From positions 744,001-808,000 of the forward strand of contig NC_011886.1 in NCBI RefSeq assembly GCF_000022025.1: 64,000 nucleotides of DNA, given 5' to 3'. The DNA comes from Pseudarthrobacter chlorophenolicus A6. GTDB taxonomy: Bacteria; Actinomycetota; Actinomycetes; Actinomycetales; Micrococcaceae. This document shows, one piece after another, positions 8,930 through 18,703 of this stretch. The position numbers were made by a program, and so were the translations under genes. The notes beneath the pieces were generated by a model. The model saw nothing but the letters and a program-made list of their open reading frames with translations, made no database searches and was not told the origin of the DNA. Within the stretch, counting starts at the first letter, position 1. Every line of letters begins with the position of its first letter.

Positions 8930-10126
8930 GTGAGCGGCCGGCTGCTTTCCCGAATTCCCGGCAGCTGGATCCTGCTCGCCTGCATCGGCCTGCTGGCACT
9001 GAACCTGCGCGGGCCATTCGTGGCCGTCGCACCGGTGGTGGGTCCCATGCAGGCAGAACTGCATTTCTCTCCGGTGGTGCTGGGACTGCTGACCAGTATT
9101 CCCGTGCTGTGCTTCTCGCTCGCTTCGCCGCTGGCGTCCCTGGCTGCGAGGAAGTTCGGCGCCGAGTTTGCCGTGAGCCTTACCATCCTGGGCGTCCTGG
9201 TGGGAGTGCTGGTGCGGTCCGCGGGCGGACCCGCCCTGGTGGTTGCGGGGACCGTGATCATTGGCCTGGCCATCACGGTGGGCAACATTGCCGTGCCGCT
9301 TATCATCCGCCGCGACTTCTCGCCCTGGCGGCAGGGGACCGCCATGGGCATCTACACCGCCGCCCTGAACATCGGCTCGTTCCTGACATCCGTGGCCATG
9401 GCGCCCCTGGCTGAATGGACCGGCTGGCGTACCGCCCTGGCGTCGGTGGCCCTTCTGGCCGTGGCCGCCATCGTGGTGTGGACGCTGGCAGTGGGACCGC
9501 GGACGGCGTTCATTGCCTCCGCTGCCGAGGACGCCGGCGAGGCCAAGCTCCCGCCGGTGGCCGGCACCGGCTGGATCACCTTCGGACTGACGGCCGGCTT
9601 CGGCGGCCAGGCCTTCTCCTACTACGGGGTCACCGCCTGGCTGCCCAGCTACCTGCACGACGAGCTGGGCATGTCCGCCGCGGAGGCCGGTGCTGCGTCC
9701 TCGATCTTCCAGATCCTCGCGATCGTGGGCGGGCTCGGCGTGCCGTTCGCCGCAAAATACATGAGCACGACGGCGGTGGCGGTCACCTTGGGCGTGTTGT
9801 GGACGGCCGTCCCGGCCGGGCTGCTGCTGATGCCGCAGCTGTGGTGGCTTTGGTCCACCTGCGGTGGAATCGCCCAGGGCGGCGGCATCACCATCATCTT
9901 CATCGCCATCATCCGGCTGGCCCGGAACCAGGCCATGGCCGGCAAGATGTCCGCCACCGTGCAGGGACTGGGTTATTGCCTGGCCGCGGTTGCCCCGCCC
10001 CTGGTGGGCCTGGTCCACGACGTCTCGGAGTCCTGGACGCCGGCGCTGCTGGTCATCCTTGCCTCGGTGCTGACCTTCTTCGTCAGCACCACCCTCTCCG
10101 TCCGCAAGGTGCCGCGGGGCCGCTAA
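8930..10126 (+). CDS. CynX/NimT-like MFS transporter
   Basis: A 398-residue inner-membrane carrier with about 12 hydrophobic helices, starting at GTG. The first helix and loop (LLALNLRGPFVAVAPVVGPM) are characteristic of the CynX/NimT cyanate and 2-nitroimidazole branch of the major facilitator superfamily. The substrate of actinobacterial members is generally unknown. It is divergent from the hydroxyacid dehydrogenase gene with a gap of 146 bases. Downstream lies a cluster of palindromic family-B repeats shared with the convergent aceB gene. Confidence 0.88.
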   Translation: MSGRLLSRIPGSWILLACIGLLALNLRGPFVAVAPVVGPMQAELHFSPVVLGLLTSIPVLCFSLASPLASLAARKFGAEFAVSLTILGVLVGVLVRSAGGPALVVAGTVIIGLAITVGNIAVPLIIRRDFSPWRQGTAMGIYTAALNIGSFLTSVAMAPLAEWTGWRTALASVALLAVAAIVVWTLAVGPRTAFIASAAEDAGEAKLPPVAGTGWITFGLTAGFGGQAFSYYGVTAWLPSYLHDELGMSAAEAGAASSIFQILAIVGGLGVPFAAKYMSTTAVAVTLGVLWTAVPAGLLLMPQLWWLWSTCGGIAQGGGITIIFIAIIRLARNQAMAGKMSATVQGLGYCLAAVAPPLVGLVHDVSESWTPALLVILASVLTFFVSTTLSVRKVPRGR

Positions 10127-10164
10127 GGCGCGCGCCGCCGTCGGACATCCCCTCGGCACCGCCG

Positions 10165-10260
10165 GACGCGCGCTCACTTTCGGGCGTTAACCCAAGGACG
10201 CGCGCTCACTTCCCTGAGAGAAGTGAGCGCGCGTCCGGCGTTTTCCCGCCGCAAGTGAGC
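10165..10260. repeat. Palindromic repeat cluster, family B locus 1
   Basis: Three copies of a 15-base word occur here: GACGCGCGCTCACTT at 10165-10179 and 10197-10211, and its exact reverse complement at 10221-10235; a partial fourth, AAGTGAGC, is at 10253-10260. Copies two and three form a perfect 15-bp stem with a nine-base loop. The cluster fills the gap between the convergent MFS and malate synthase genes, and the same word recurs at 15242-15344 and 50523-50569. Confidence 0.85.
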
Positions 10261-10364
10261 TGGGGTGCAAAGGGGTTCCGTTGCCGGGCCGGCGCCCCGG
10301 ATCTCGGGGAGCCTGTTGCGAAGGGCGTGCCGGCCCGGCGGACGGAAGTCTGGTCAGCTGCGGG

Positions 10365-12017
<1,653 letters not shown>

Positions 12018-12039
12018 GGAAATCTCCTGGTAAACCCCG

Positions 12040-12100
12040 GTTGCCCTATCACTTTTGGGTGCCAAACGGGCCTTTTAGGGGCCAAAAGTGATAGAGCAAC
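12040..12100. repeat. 61-bp palindromic intergenic element, family A copy 2
   Basis: The arms GTTGCCCTATCACTTTTGGG and CCAAAAGTGATAGAGCAAC pair almost perfectly over about 19 bases. The length, 61 bases, equals that of the copy at 2265-2325, and both ends match. It lies between aceA and aceB on the same strand, 19 bases after the aceA stop, where a stem of this strength could terminate transcription or protect the aceA mRNA end. Confidence 0.85.
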
Positions 12101-12119
12101 GAGCGGGAAAGGCTGGGTG

Positions 12120-13436
<1,317 letters not shown>

Positions 13437-13470
13437 CGTTGATCTCCTTGATTGAGCTCCGGACTGGGTA

Positions 13471-13500
13471 GGTGGGAACCGCGTCGTTGAGGTTCCCACC
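13471..13500 (-). promoter_or_regulatory. Inverted repeat in the aceA leader
   Basis: GGTGGGAACC and GGTTCCCACC form a perfect 10-bp inverted repeat around a ten-base spacer. The repeat sits 35 to 64 bases upstream of the aceA start codon and so may be either an operator near the promoter or a hairpin in the mRNA leader. No equivalent is seen before aceB. Confidence 0.55.
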
Positions 13501-13520
13501 GGCTTATCCGGTGCGGTGTA

Positions 13521-13555
13521 ACTTTTCCGTGAGAACTACTTTTCAGCACTTTCAA
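13521..13555. promoter_or_regulatory. Candidate RamB-type operator region between aceA and ramB
   Basis: This A/T-richer stretch has three similar words, ACTTTTCC, ACTTTTCA and ACTTTCAA, beginning at 13521, 13538 and 13549. Known RamB boxes in Corynebacterium are built on ACTTTGCAAA-like words, so the resemblance is partial. Its place in the divergent aceA/ramB gap supports a regulatory role. Confidence 0.35.
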
Positions 13556-13586
13556 CCCCCTTTCCAGATGAAAAGCATGGAAAGAA

Positions 13587-15101
13587 ATGCACTTCTTCGC
13601 GTATCCTTCAGAAATGTCACCTACAAGCTGGAACAGGGAAGTTTTGCAGCCGTCGTCCCCCGGAGCGGGGGCGGAACTGGACGTCATCGCGCTGGGCCGC
13701 CGTGTCCGCCATCTGCGTAAACAGGCCGGGCTCACGCTCGATGGCCTGAGTGCCGCCGTCGGGACCGCCCCCAGCCAGCTCAGCCTGATCGAAAACGGCA
13801 AGCGCGAGCCCAAACTGACCCTCCTGCAGCACTTGGCGGCGGCGCTGAACGTCAGCATCGACCAGCTCCTGGGTGCCGAACCGCCCAGCCGCCGCGCGGC
13901 ACTGGAAATCGAGCTGGAACGGTACCAGCGCGGGCCGCTTTACGAGTCGTTGAACCTGCCGAAAATCCGCATCAGTTCGCGGCTTCCGCTGGATGTGCTT
14001 GAAGCCCAGGTGGGGCTGCTGCACGAGCTCGAGCGAAAGATGAACGAACAGGTGGCAACCCCGGAAGAGGCCCGGCGCGCCAACGGTGAGCTGCGGGCCA
14101 TGATGCGGGAGCGCGGCAATTACTTTCCGGAGTACGAGGCGGAGGCTCAGAAGGTCCTCAAGGAGGTGGGCTACACCGCCGGTCCGCTGAGCCAGTACGT
14201 CATAGCGGACATTGCCGCGCACCTTGGATTCGCCCTGTACCACGTAGGCGATTTGCCGCATTCCACCCGGTCCGTGACCGATTTGAAGAACCGCAGAATT
14301 TACCTGACGCAGAGCCAGCGGCAGGACCACGATCCCCGGTCCGTGCTGCTCCAGGCCCTGGGCCACTACGTCCTGGGGCATGAAACACCCAAGAACTACG
14401 GCGACTTCCTGGCCCAGCGGGTGGCCACCAACTATTTCGCCGCCGCCCTGCTTCTGCCCGAGCAGGCAACCGTGGAATTTCTGCAAAAAGCCAAAGCCGC
14501 CAAGGAAATCGCGGTCGAGGACATCCGGGATGCGTTCGCCGTTTCCTACGAGACGGCGGCCCACCGGTTCACCAATCTGGCCACCAAACACCTGGGCATC
14601 ACCACGCATTTCCAGAAGACGCACCAGAGCGGGATCATCTACAAGGCCTATGAGAACGACGGCGTGAACTTCCCCCAGGACCACACCGGCGCCATCGAGG
14701 GCCAGCCCTCGTGCAAGGCCTGGACGTCACGTGCCGTGTTCGACGTTCCGGACAAGTTCAGCGCCTACAGTCAGTACACGGACACCCCGTCGGGCACGTA
14801 CTGGTGCACCGCGCGGACCGAGCGGTCGGCCACCGGTGAGTTCTCGCTCAGCATCGGGGTGCCCTACCAGCACGTGAAATGGTTCCGAGGGCGCGAGACC
14901 ACGGCCCGGGCTACCTCCAACTGCCCGGACCCGAACTGCTGCAAGCGTCCGCCGGCAGCCCTGACCTCGGAGTGGGCCGGGAACGCCTGGCCCTCCGCCC
15001 GGGCACACTCGCACCTGCTCGCGGCCATGCCGCCCGGCGCGTTCCCCGGCGTGGACGAGACCGAGGTGTACAGCTTCCTGCAGGCCCACTCGGGAAGCTA
15101 G
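13587..15101 (+). CDS. ramB: RamB/ScfR-type regulator of acetate and short-chain fatty acid metabolism
   Basis: A 504-residue regulator with three parts: an XRE-type helix-turn-helix at about residues 36-90 (LTLDGLSAAVGTAPSQLSLI), a central IrrE/ImmA-like peptidase domain, and a cysteine-containing C-terminal DUF2083-type region (CPDPNCCKRP). The peptidase zinc motif HExxH is replaced by GHYVLGH, so catalysis is doubtful and the domain more likely senses a ligand. In Corynebacterium glutamicum RamB represses aceA and aceB, and here the gene is divergent from aceA, which supports the name. An ATG at 13614 is an alternative start. Downstream is a family-B repeat cluster. Confidence 0.88.
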   Translation: MHFFAYPSEMSPTSWNREVLQPSSPGAGAELDVIALGRRVRHLRKQAGLTLDGLSAAVGTAPSQLSLIENGKREPKLTLLQHLAAALNVSIDQLLGAEPPSRRAALEIELERYQRGPLYESLNLPKIRISSRLPLDVLEAQVGLLHELERKMNEQVATPEEARRANGELRAMMRERGNYFPEYEAEAQKVLKEVGYTAGPLSQYVIADIAAHLGFALYHVGDLPHSTRSVTDLKNRRIYLTQSQRQDHDPRSVLLQALGHYVLGHETPKNYGDFLAQRVATNYFAAALLLPEQATVEFLQKAKAAKEIAVEDIRDAFAVSYETAAHRFTNLATKHLGITTHFQKTHQSGIIYKAYENDGVNFPQDHTGAIEGQPSCKAWTSRAVFDVPDKFSAYSQYTDTPSGTYWCTARTERSATGEFSLSIGVPYQHVKWFRGRETTARATSNCPDPNCCKRPPAALTSEWAGNAWPSARAHSHLLAAMPPGAFPGVDETEVYSFLQAHSGS

Positions 15102-15241
15102 CCGGCGCGGGGAGCCATGGTAACGCGGGCTGTCTCCGCGCAGCGGGATGTTGCGCGCATGTCCAGGCTGCTGAAGCGCGTATGTGGATAAGGAGCCGAA
15201 ACCCTGACTGAACGCCCGCTCAGCAGTGGTGGGTTTCCCGC

Positions 15242-15344
15242 GACGCGCGCTCACTTTCGTGAGGACAGTGAGCGCGCGTCGGCGTGAGAGCCGCCACGAG
15301 TGAGCGCGCGTCGGTGGGAGAGCCGCCGTAAGTGAGCGCGCGTT
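15242..15344. repeat. Palindromic repeat cluster, family B locus 2, with 32-bp tandem units
   Basis: GACGCGCGCTCACTT at 15242-15256 faces three reverse-complement copies beginning at 15267, 15299 and 15331. The last three are spaced exactly 32 bases apart with similar linkers (each containing GAGAGCCGCC), so they form a direct tandem array of about 2.4 units. The cluster lies between convergent ramB and the TAXI gene, one base before the latter's stop codon. Confidence 0.85.
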
Positions 15345-15345
15345 G

Positions 15346-16374
15346 TCAGCCGTGGAGGGCGCGATAGGCCTCGGCGGCGGCGGGATGCAGGGGAATGCCG
15401 GCGGTGTTGATGAGGGTTTCCGGGCTGAGAAACTGCACACCCAGGCTGGACTGCGGAATCAGCTCACCCGCGTGGTTCACCAGCAGCTGGACGGTCCGCT
15501 CGACGGTGCCGGCGTCCAGGTCGGCGCGGCACAGCAACAGGTTTGCTGCGCCCACGGTCCAGACGGCGGGCACCCCGGGGTAGCTTTCCGCGGGGATGAA
15601 CACGCGGTCGTACTGGGCACCGTGCCGGGCGCGCAGTTCCGGCAGCAGGGATGACAGGTCCAGCAGCGCCAGCGCCACGTCCTGCTGCGCGGCGGTGATG
15701 GCGGCGGTAGGCACGCCGCCGGACCAGAACAGGGCATCCACGCTGCCGGCCTTCAAGGCCGCGAGGCCGTCGTTCAGGCCCAGGCTTACGACGGCGACGC
15801 TTCCCTGCGCCGCCGGGCCGGCTTCCGCAGAGGTGCCCAGGCCCGCTGCCGCGAGCAGCCGCGGCGTGGTGAGCGACGTTCCCGAACCGGGCTTGCCCAC
15901 TGCCACGGTCCGCCCGGACAACTGTGACAGGGCGGTGATACCGCTGCCTTTCTGCACCACGCAATGAACGTAGTTTTCGTAAACCTTGCCCAGCGCAGCC
16001 AGCGGCGCGGCGTCCCCGCCAACCGCATCCAGGGCAGGGCCAGCAACTGCGTCGGCCAGGGACACGGCAAGCGTGGCCCTTCCATCCCGCAACTGCGCCA
16101 GGTTGTCCAGGCTGCCGCCGGTGGCCACGGCTACAGCTTTTTGGGCCACGCCGTGGCGTTCCAGGGAGGCAGCCAGCAGCGTGGAGAACTCGAGGTAGAA
16201 GCCACCCGCCTCCCCGCCCGCCACGGTGAGAAGCCCGGGCCGGTTCCCGCTGCAGGCGGACAGCACGGACGGGACGAGGGCCGCTGCCGCCAGGCCTGCT
16301 CCGGTTTTCAGGAAGGACCGCCTGGGCAAGCCGACACCGCTGAGGCCGGATCCTCTGGCCTCAGCCACGTCCAT
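15346..16374 (-). CDS. TAXI-family substrate-binding lipoprotein (TRAP-type)
   Basis: A 342-residue periplasmic-type binding protein. The N-terminus has a twin-arginine-like RRSFLK at 18-23 and a lipobox LSAC with Cys41, so it is a secreted lipoprotein. GEAGGFYLEFSTLLAASL and the following ATGGSLDNL segment match TAXI solute receptors of TRAP transporters, which bind dicarboxylates or glutamate-like acids. No DctQ/DctM membrane subunit lies nearby. The start codon overlaps the 3' end of the histidine kinase gene by 14 bases, so it is translated with the two-component system and may present ligand to the kinase rather than feed a transporter; that role is inferred. Confidence 0.88.
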   Translation of the reverse strand: MDVAEARGSGLSGVGLPRRSFLKTGAGLAAAALVPSVLSACSGNRPGLLTVAGGEAGGFYLEFSTLLAASLERHGVAQKAVAVATGGSLDNLAQLRDGRATLAVSLADAVAGPALDAVGGDAAPLAALGKVYENYVHCVVQKGSGITALSQLSGRTVAVGKPGSGTSLTTPRLLAAAGLGTSAEAGPAAQGSVAVVSLGLNDGLAALKAGSVDALFWSGGVPTAAITAAQQDVALALLDLSSLLPELRARHGAQYDRVFIPAESYPGVPAVWTVGAANLLLCRADLDAGTVERTVQLLVNHAGELIPQSSLGVQFLSPETLINTAGIPLHPAAAEAYRALHG

Positions 16375-17803
16375 CACCAACGTCAGAGGGACGCTCCAGG
16401 ACCGGAACAGGAAATTCGAGCCGGGCTGACAAGCCGTGCGGCGCCGCCGTTCCCAGGACCAGGCGGCCACCGTTGGCCGCCGCCAGTTCACCAACGATCG
16501 TCATGCCCAGGCCTGTTCCCCGGACCGAGGAGTGCTGCGGAGCCCGCCAGAACCTTGTAGCCGCCTGGGCGAGTTCAGCGTCGGAAAGCCCCGGGCCGTC
16601 GTCGTAAATTTCCACGACCACCGCGGACGGCTCCGTCCTGACGCAGGCGGTGACGGTGGACCCGGGCGCGTACTTGACCGCGTTGCCCAGGAGTTCGCCC
16701 ACCATCTGGGCAAGCTCGGCCGGCTCGCACGCCACGAGGACGGGGGCCGGCGGCGGGGGAGCGAGGACCAGCCGCACACCGGCGCGGCCCGCGGCGGGGA
16801 CGGCCCGCTCCACTTCCTCCTGCAGGACGGGGCCGGGGTCAATCGGCGCAGCGACGGGCCTGGCCCCCGGGCTGTTGAAGGCCCTGACGGCATCCTCACT
16901 GGCGCGGTGCTCGGCGGCGGCCAGCTTCAGGACGTCATCCAGGATCTCCTCCACCCGCTCCAGTTCGGCCACCGCACTGGCGGCGGCGTCGTGTTCCCGC
17001 CCGGTCTTCAGTTCAAGCTGGAGCACGTCCAGCCGCAGCCGCAGCGCACCGATGGGGTTCCGCAGCTGGTGCGACGCATCGGCAATCAGTTGGCGCTGCG
17101 ACTCGATGCTGGCGCTGACCGTCCGCGCCATGGCGGTGAAGGACCGGCTCAGTTCGCGCAGCTCCGGCGGCCCGTCCTCCGGCAGCCGCCCGGCCCGGCC
17201 CGTGCGACCCAGCTCAGTTACCGCGGAGTTCAGCCGCAGGACGGGCCGGAGTACCCAGCCGGTCACTCGGGCGGCGGCGAGCAGCAGGACCGCAGCAAGG
17301 GCGACGGCGGCAGCCCCCACTACGAGCCAGCGCTGCTGCAGCTTGGCCCTGGCAGCGTCCAGATTGACGTCCATGGCCACGCCGCCCAGCACCTGGTTGG
17401 CGCTGCCGAAGGGGCGGAAGATCACCTCGGAGCCGGAACCGAGCGGCTCCAGCGGTTCCAATGCGGTGCCGTTGACGTTCAGCCGGGCCAGGGACAGCGC
17501 ATCCTGCACGTCGGAGCGCGATTCACTGAGCCCACCCGAGCTGAGCGTCTGCTGCTGCAGCCGGACCACGATCCCCTCGGCATAGAGGGTGGAGTACGTG
17601 TCCATTTCGCGCTGCAACCGTGCGGTATCGCCGTCGCCGGCGGCATCGAAGGCCACCTGCGCCAGCCGGTTCAGGGACGCCACCCGGTTGATCTGGACCT
17701 CCTGCGTCAGCTCCCGCGCCGCCGAGGACAGGATGGTCCCGGACACCAGGAACACCACCACCAGGCACAGCACACTGAGGACGCCAAGGACCCGCAACCT
17801 CAT
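16361..17803 (-). CDS. Sensor histidine kinase, TctE-like architecture
   Basis: A 480-residue membrane histidine kinase. A first hydrophobic helix spans residues about 5-27, an extracytoplasmic sensor region follows to about 170, and a second helix (WLVVGAAAVALAAVLLLAAA) leads into a HAMP-like linker. The phosphoacceptor box reads ADASHQLRNPIGALRLRL; the ATPase domain shows ELLGNAVKYAP (N box), DDGPGLSD (G1) and GTGLGMTIV (G2). It overlaps the response regulator gene by 4 bases and the TAXI lipoprotein gene by 14, forming one operon. The gene set resembles TctDE-type carboxylate sensing, but the signal is unproven. Confidence 0.92.
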   Translation of the reverse strand: MRLRVLGVLSVLCLVVVFLVSGTILSSAARELTQEVQINRVASLNRLAQVAFDAAGDGDTARLQREMDTYSTLYAEGIVVRLQQQTLSSGGLSESRSDVQDALSLARLNVNGTALEPLEPLGSGSEVIFRPFGSANQVLGGVAMDVNLDAARAKLQQRWLVVGAAAVALAAVLLLAAARVTGWVLRPVLRLNSAVTELGRTGRAGRLPEDGPPELRELSRSFTAMARTVSASIESQRQLIADASHQLRNPIGALRLRLDVLQLELKTGREHDAAASAVAELERVEEILDDVLKLAAAEHRASEDAVRAFNSPGARPVAAPIDPGPVLQEEVERAVPAAGRAGVRLVLAPPPPAPVLVACEPAELAQMVGELLGNAVKYAPGSTVTACVRTEPSAVVVEIYDDGPGLSDAELAQAATRFWRAPQHSSVRGTGLGMTIVGELAAANGGRLVLGTAAPHGLSARLEFPVPVLERPSDVGDGRG

Positions 17804-18468
17804 GCCTGGTCCGCCTCCACCCGGTAGCCCACGCCCCGGACGTTGATGATGAAACCGGGCATCTGGAGTTTGGCCCGCAACCCGGTCAGGTGCACATCCA
17901 GGGACCGGGACGAAGCCAGGAAGGCATCACCCCACAGGGCATCGAGGATCTGCTCCCGGGTCACCACCGAGCCGGCATGCCGGGCCAGGAGGGCCAGGAG
18001 TTCGAATTCCGTGGCCGTCAGCGGGAGGACATTGCCGTCCCGGGATGCGATGCGGCGGCCCAGGTCAATGTCGAGGTCACCCAGGACGATGGTGTCCGGC
18101 ACGGTACCGGTACGGCGGCCGGCCCGCCGGGTAACGGCCTCGATCCGTGCCAGCAATTCGACCAGTTTCACCGGTTTGACCAGGTAGTCATCGGCGCCCG
18201 AGCGAAGGCCCAGCACCACGCTGCGTTCGTCATCGCGGGCGGTGAGGATGAGGATGGGGCAGTCGGTGATCTGGCGAAGCTTGCGGAGAACGTCCAGGCC
18301 ATCCATATCCGGCAGCCCGAGGTCCAGGAGGATCACCTCGAAGTCCCGGTGGGCCAGCAGGGCGTCAGCTCCCCGGGCCACCCTCCTCGTCCTGTGGCCC
18401 GCCGTCGCAACACCCGCCGCCAGCGCACCTGCCATGGCGTCGTCGTCCTCGACGATGAGCACTTCCAT
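17800..18468 (-). CDS. OmpR-family response regulator
   Basis: A 222-residue regulator. The receiver domain has the acidic pocket (VEDDD), the phosphorylated aspartate in ILLDLGLPDMDG and the lysine in DDYLVKPVKL. The C-terminal winged helix shows LTATEFELLALLARHAGSVV and a DNA-recognition helix in SRSLDVHLTGLRAKL. The second of two close ATGs is chosen because AAGGA lies eight bases before it. It is divergent from an MHS transporter, with an OmpR-style direct repeat in the shared gap. Confidence 0.93.
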   Translation of the reverse strand: MEVLIVEDDDAMAGALAAGVATAGHRTRRVARGADALLAHRDFEVILLDLGLPDMDGLDVLRKLRQITDCPILILTARDDERSVVLGLRSGADDYLVKPVKLVELLARIEAVTRRAGRRTGTVPDTIVLGDLDIDLGRRIASRDGNVLPLTATEFELLALLARHAGSVVTREQILDALWGDAFLASSRSLDVHLTGLRAKLQMPGFIINVRGVGYRVEADQA

Positions 18469-18594
18469 GGCCATATTCCTTGTCCTTGGGGGAGGGGCGC
18501 GGGCCGGGACGGGGTCCGGCGCGGGGACTAACCCGCCTTTGGAGATTACCGCCTCACGGGGAACCGGCGCTTGGGAACGGGAAAATGCCTATTC

Positions 18595-18613
18595 CTAAGG
18601 AAGTGTTAGGAAA
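18595..18613. promoter_or_regulatory. Candidate response-regulator binding direct repeat
   Basis: CTAAGGAA at 18595-18602 and TTAGGAAA at 18606-18613 are similar octamers repeated at an 11-base spacing, one helical turn, as is usual for OmpR-family dimers. They lie in the divergent gap between the response regulator and the MHS transporter, about 90 bases before the transporter start. Confidence 0.5.
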
Positions 18614-18703
18614 CCCGCTTCCGCGTTGGCTGTGCCGTGGATCACCCATAGTTTGGTGGAGGTCCTCCGCGCTTTCGGGAGACCGTCACACCAAGGAAGG
18701 TTC

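Noticed and set aside
15267..15344. A short CRISPR array
   Set aside because: The 32-base period is a tandem repeat with near-identical linkers instead of unique spacers, only about 2.4 units are present, and no cas gene is near.
15346..16374. A complete TRAP/TAXI transporter
   Set aside because: No DctQ or DctM membrane subunit is encoded next to the binding protein; the neighbours are a kinase and a response regulator.
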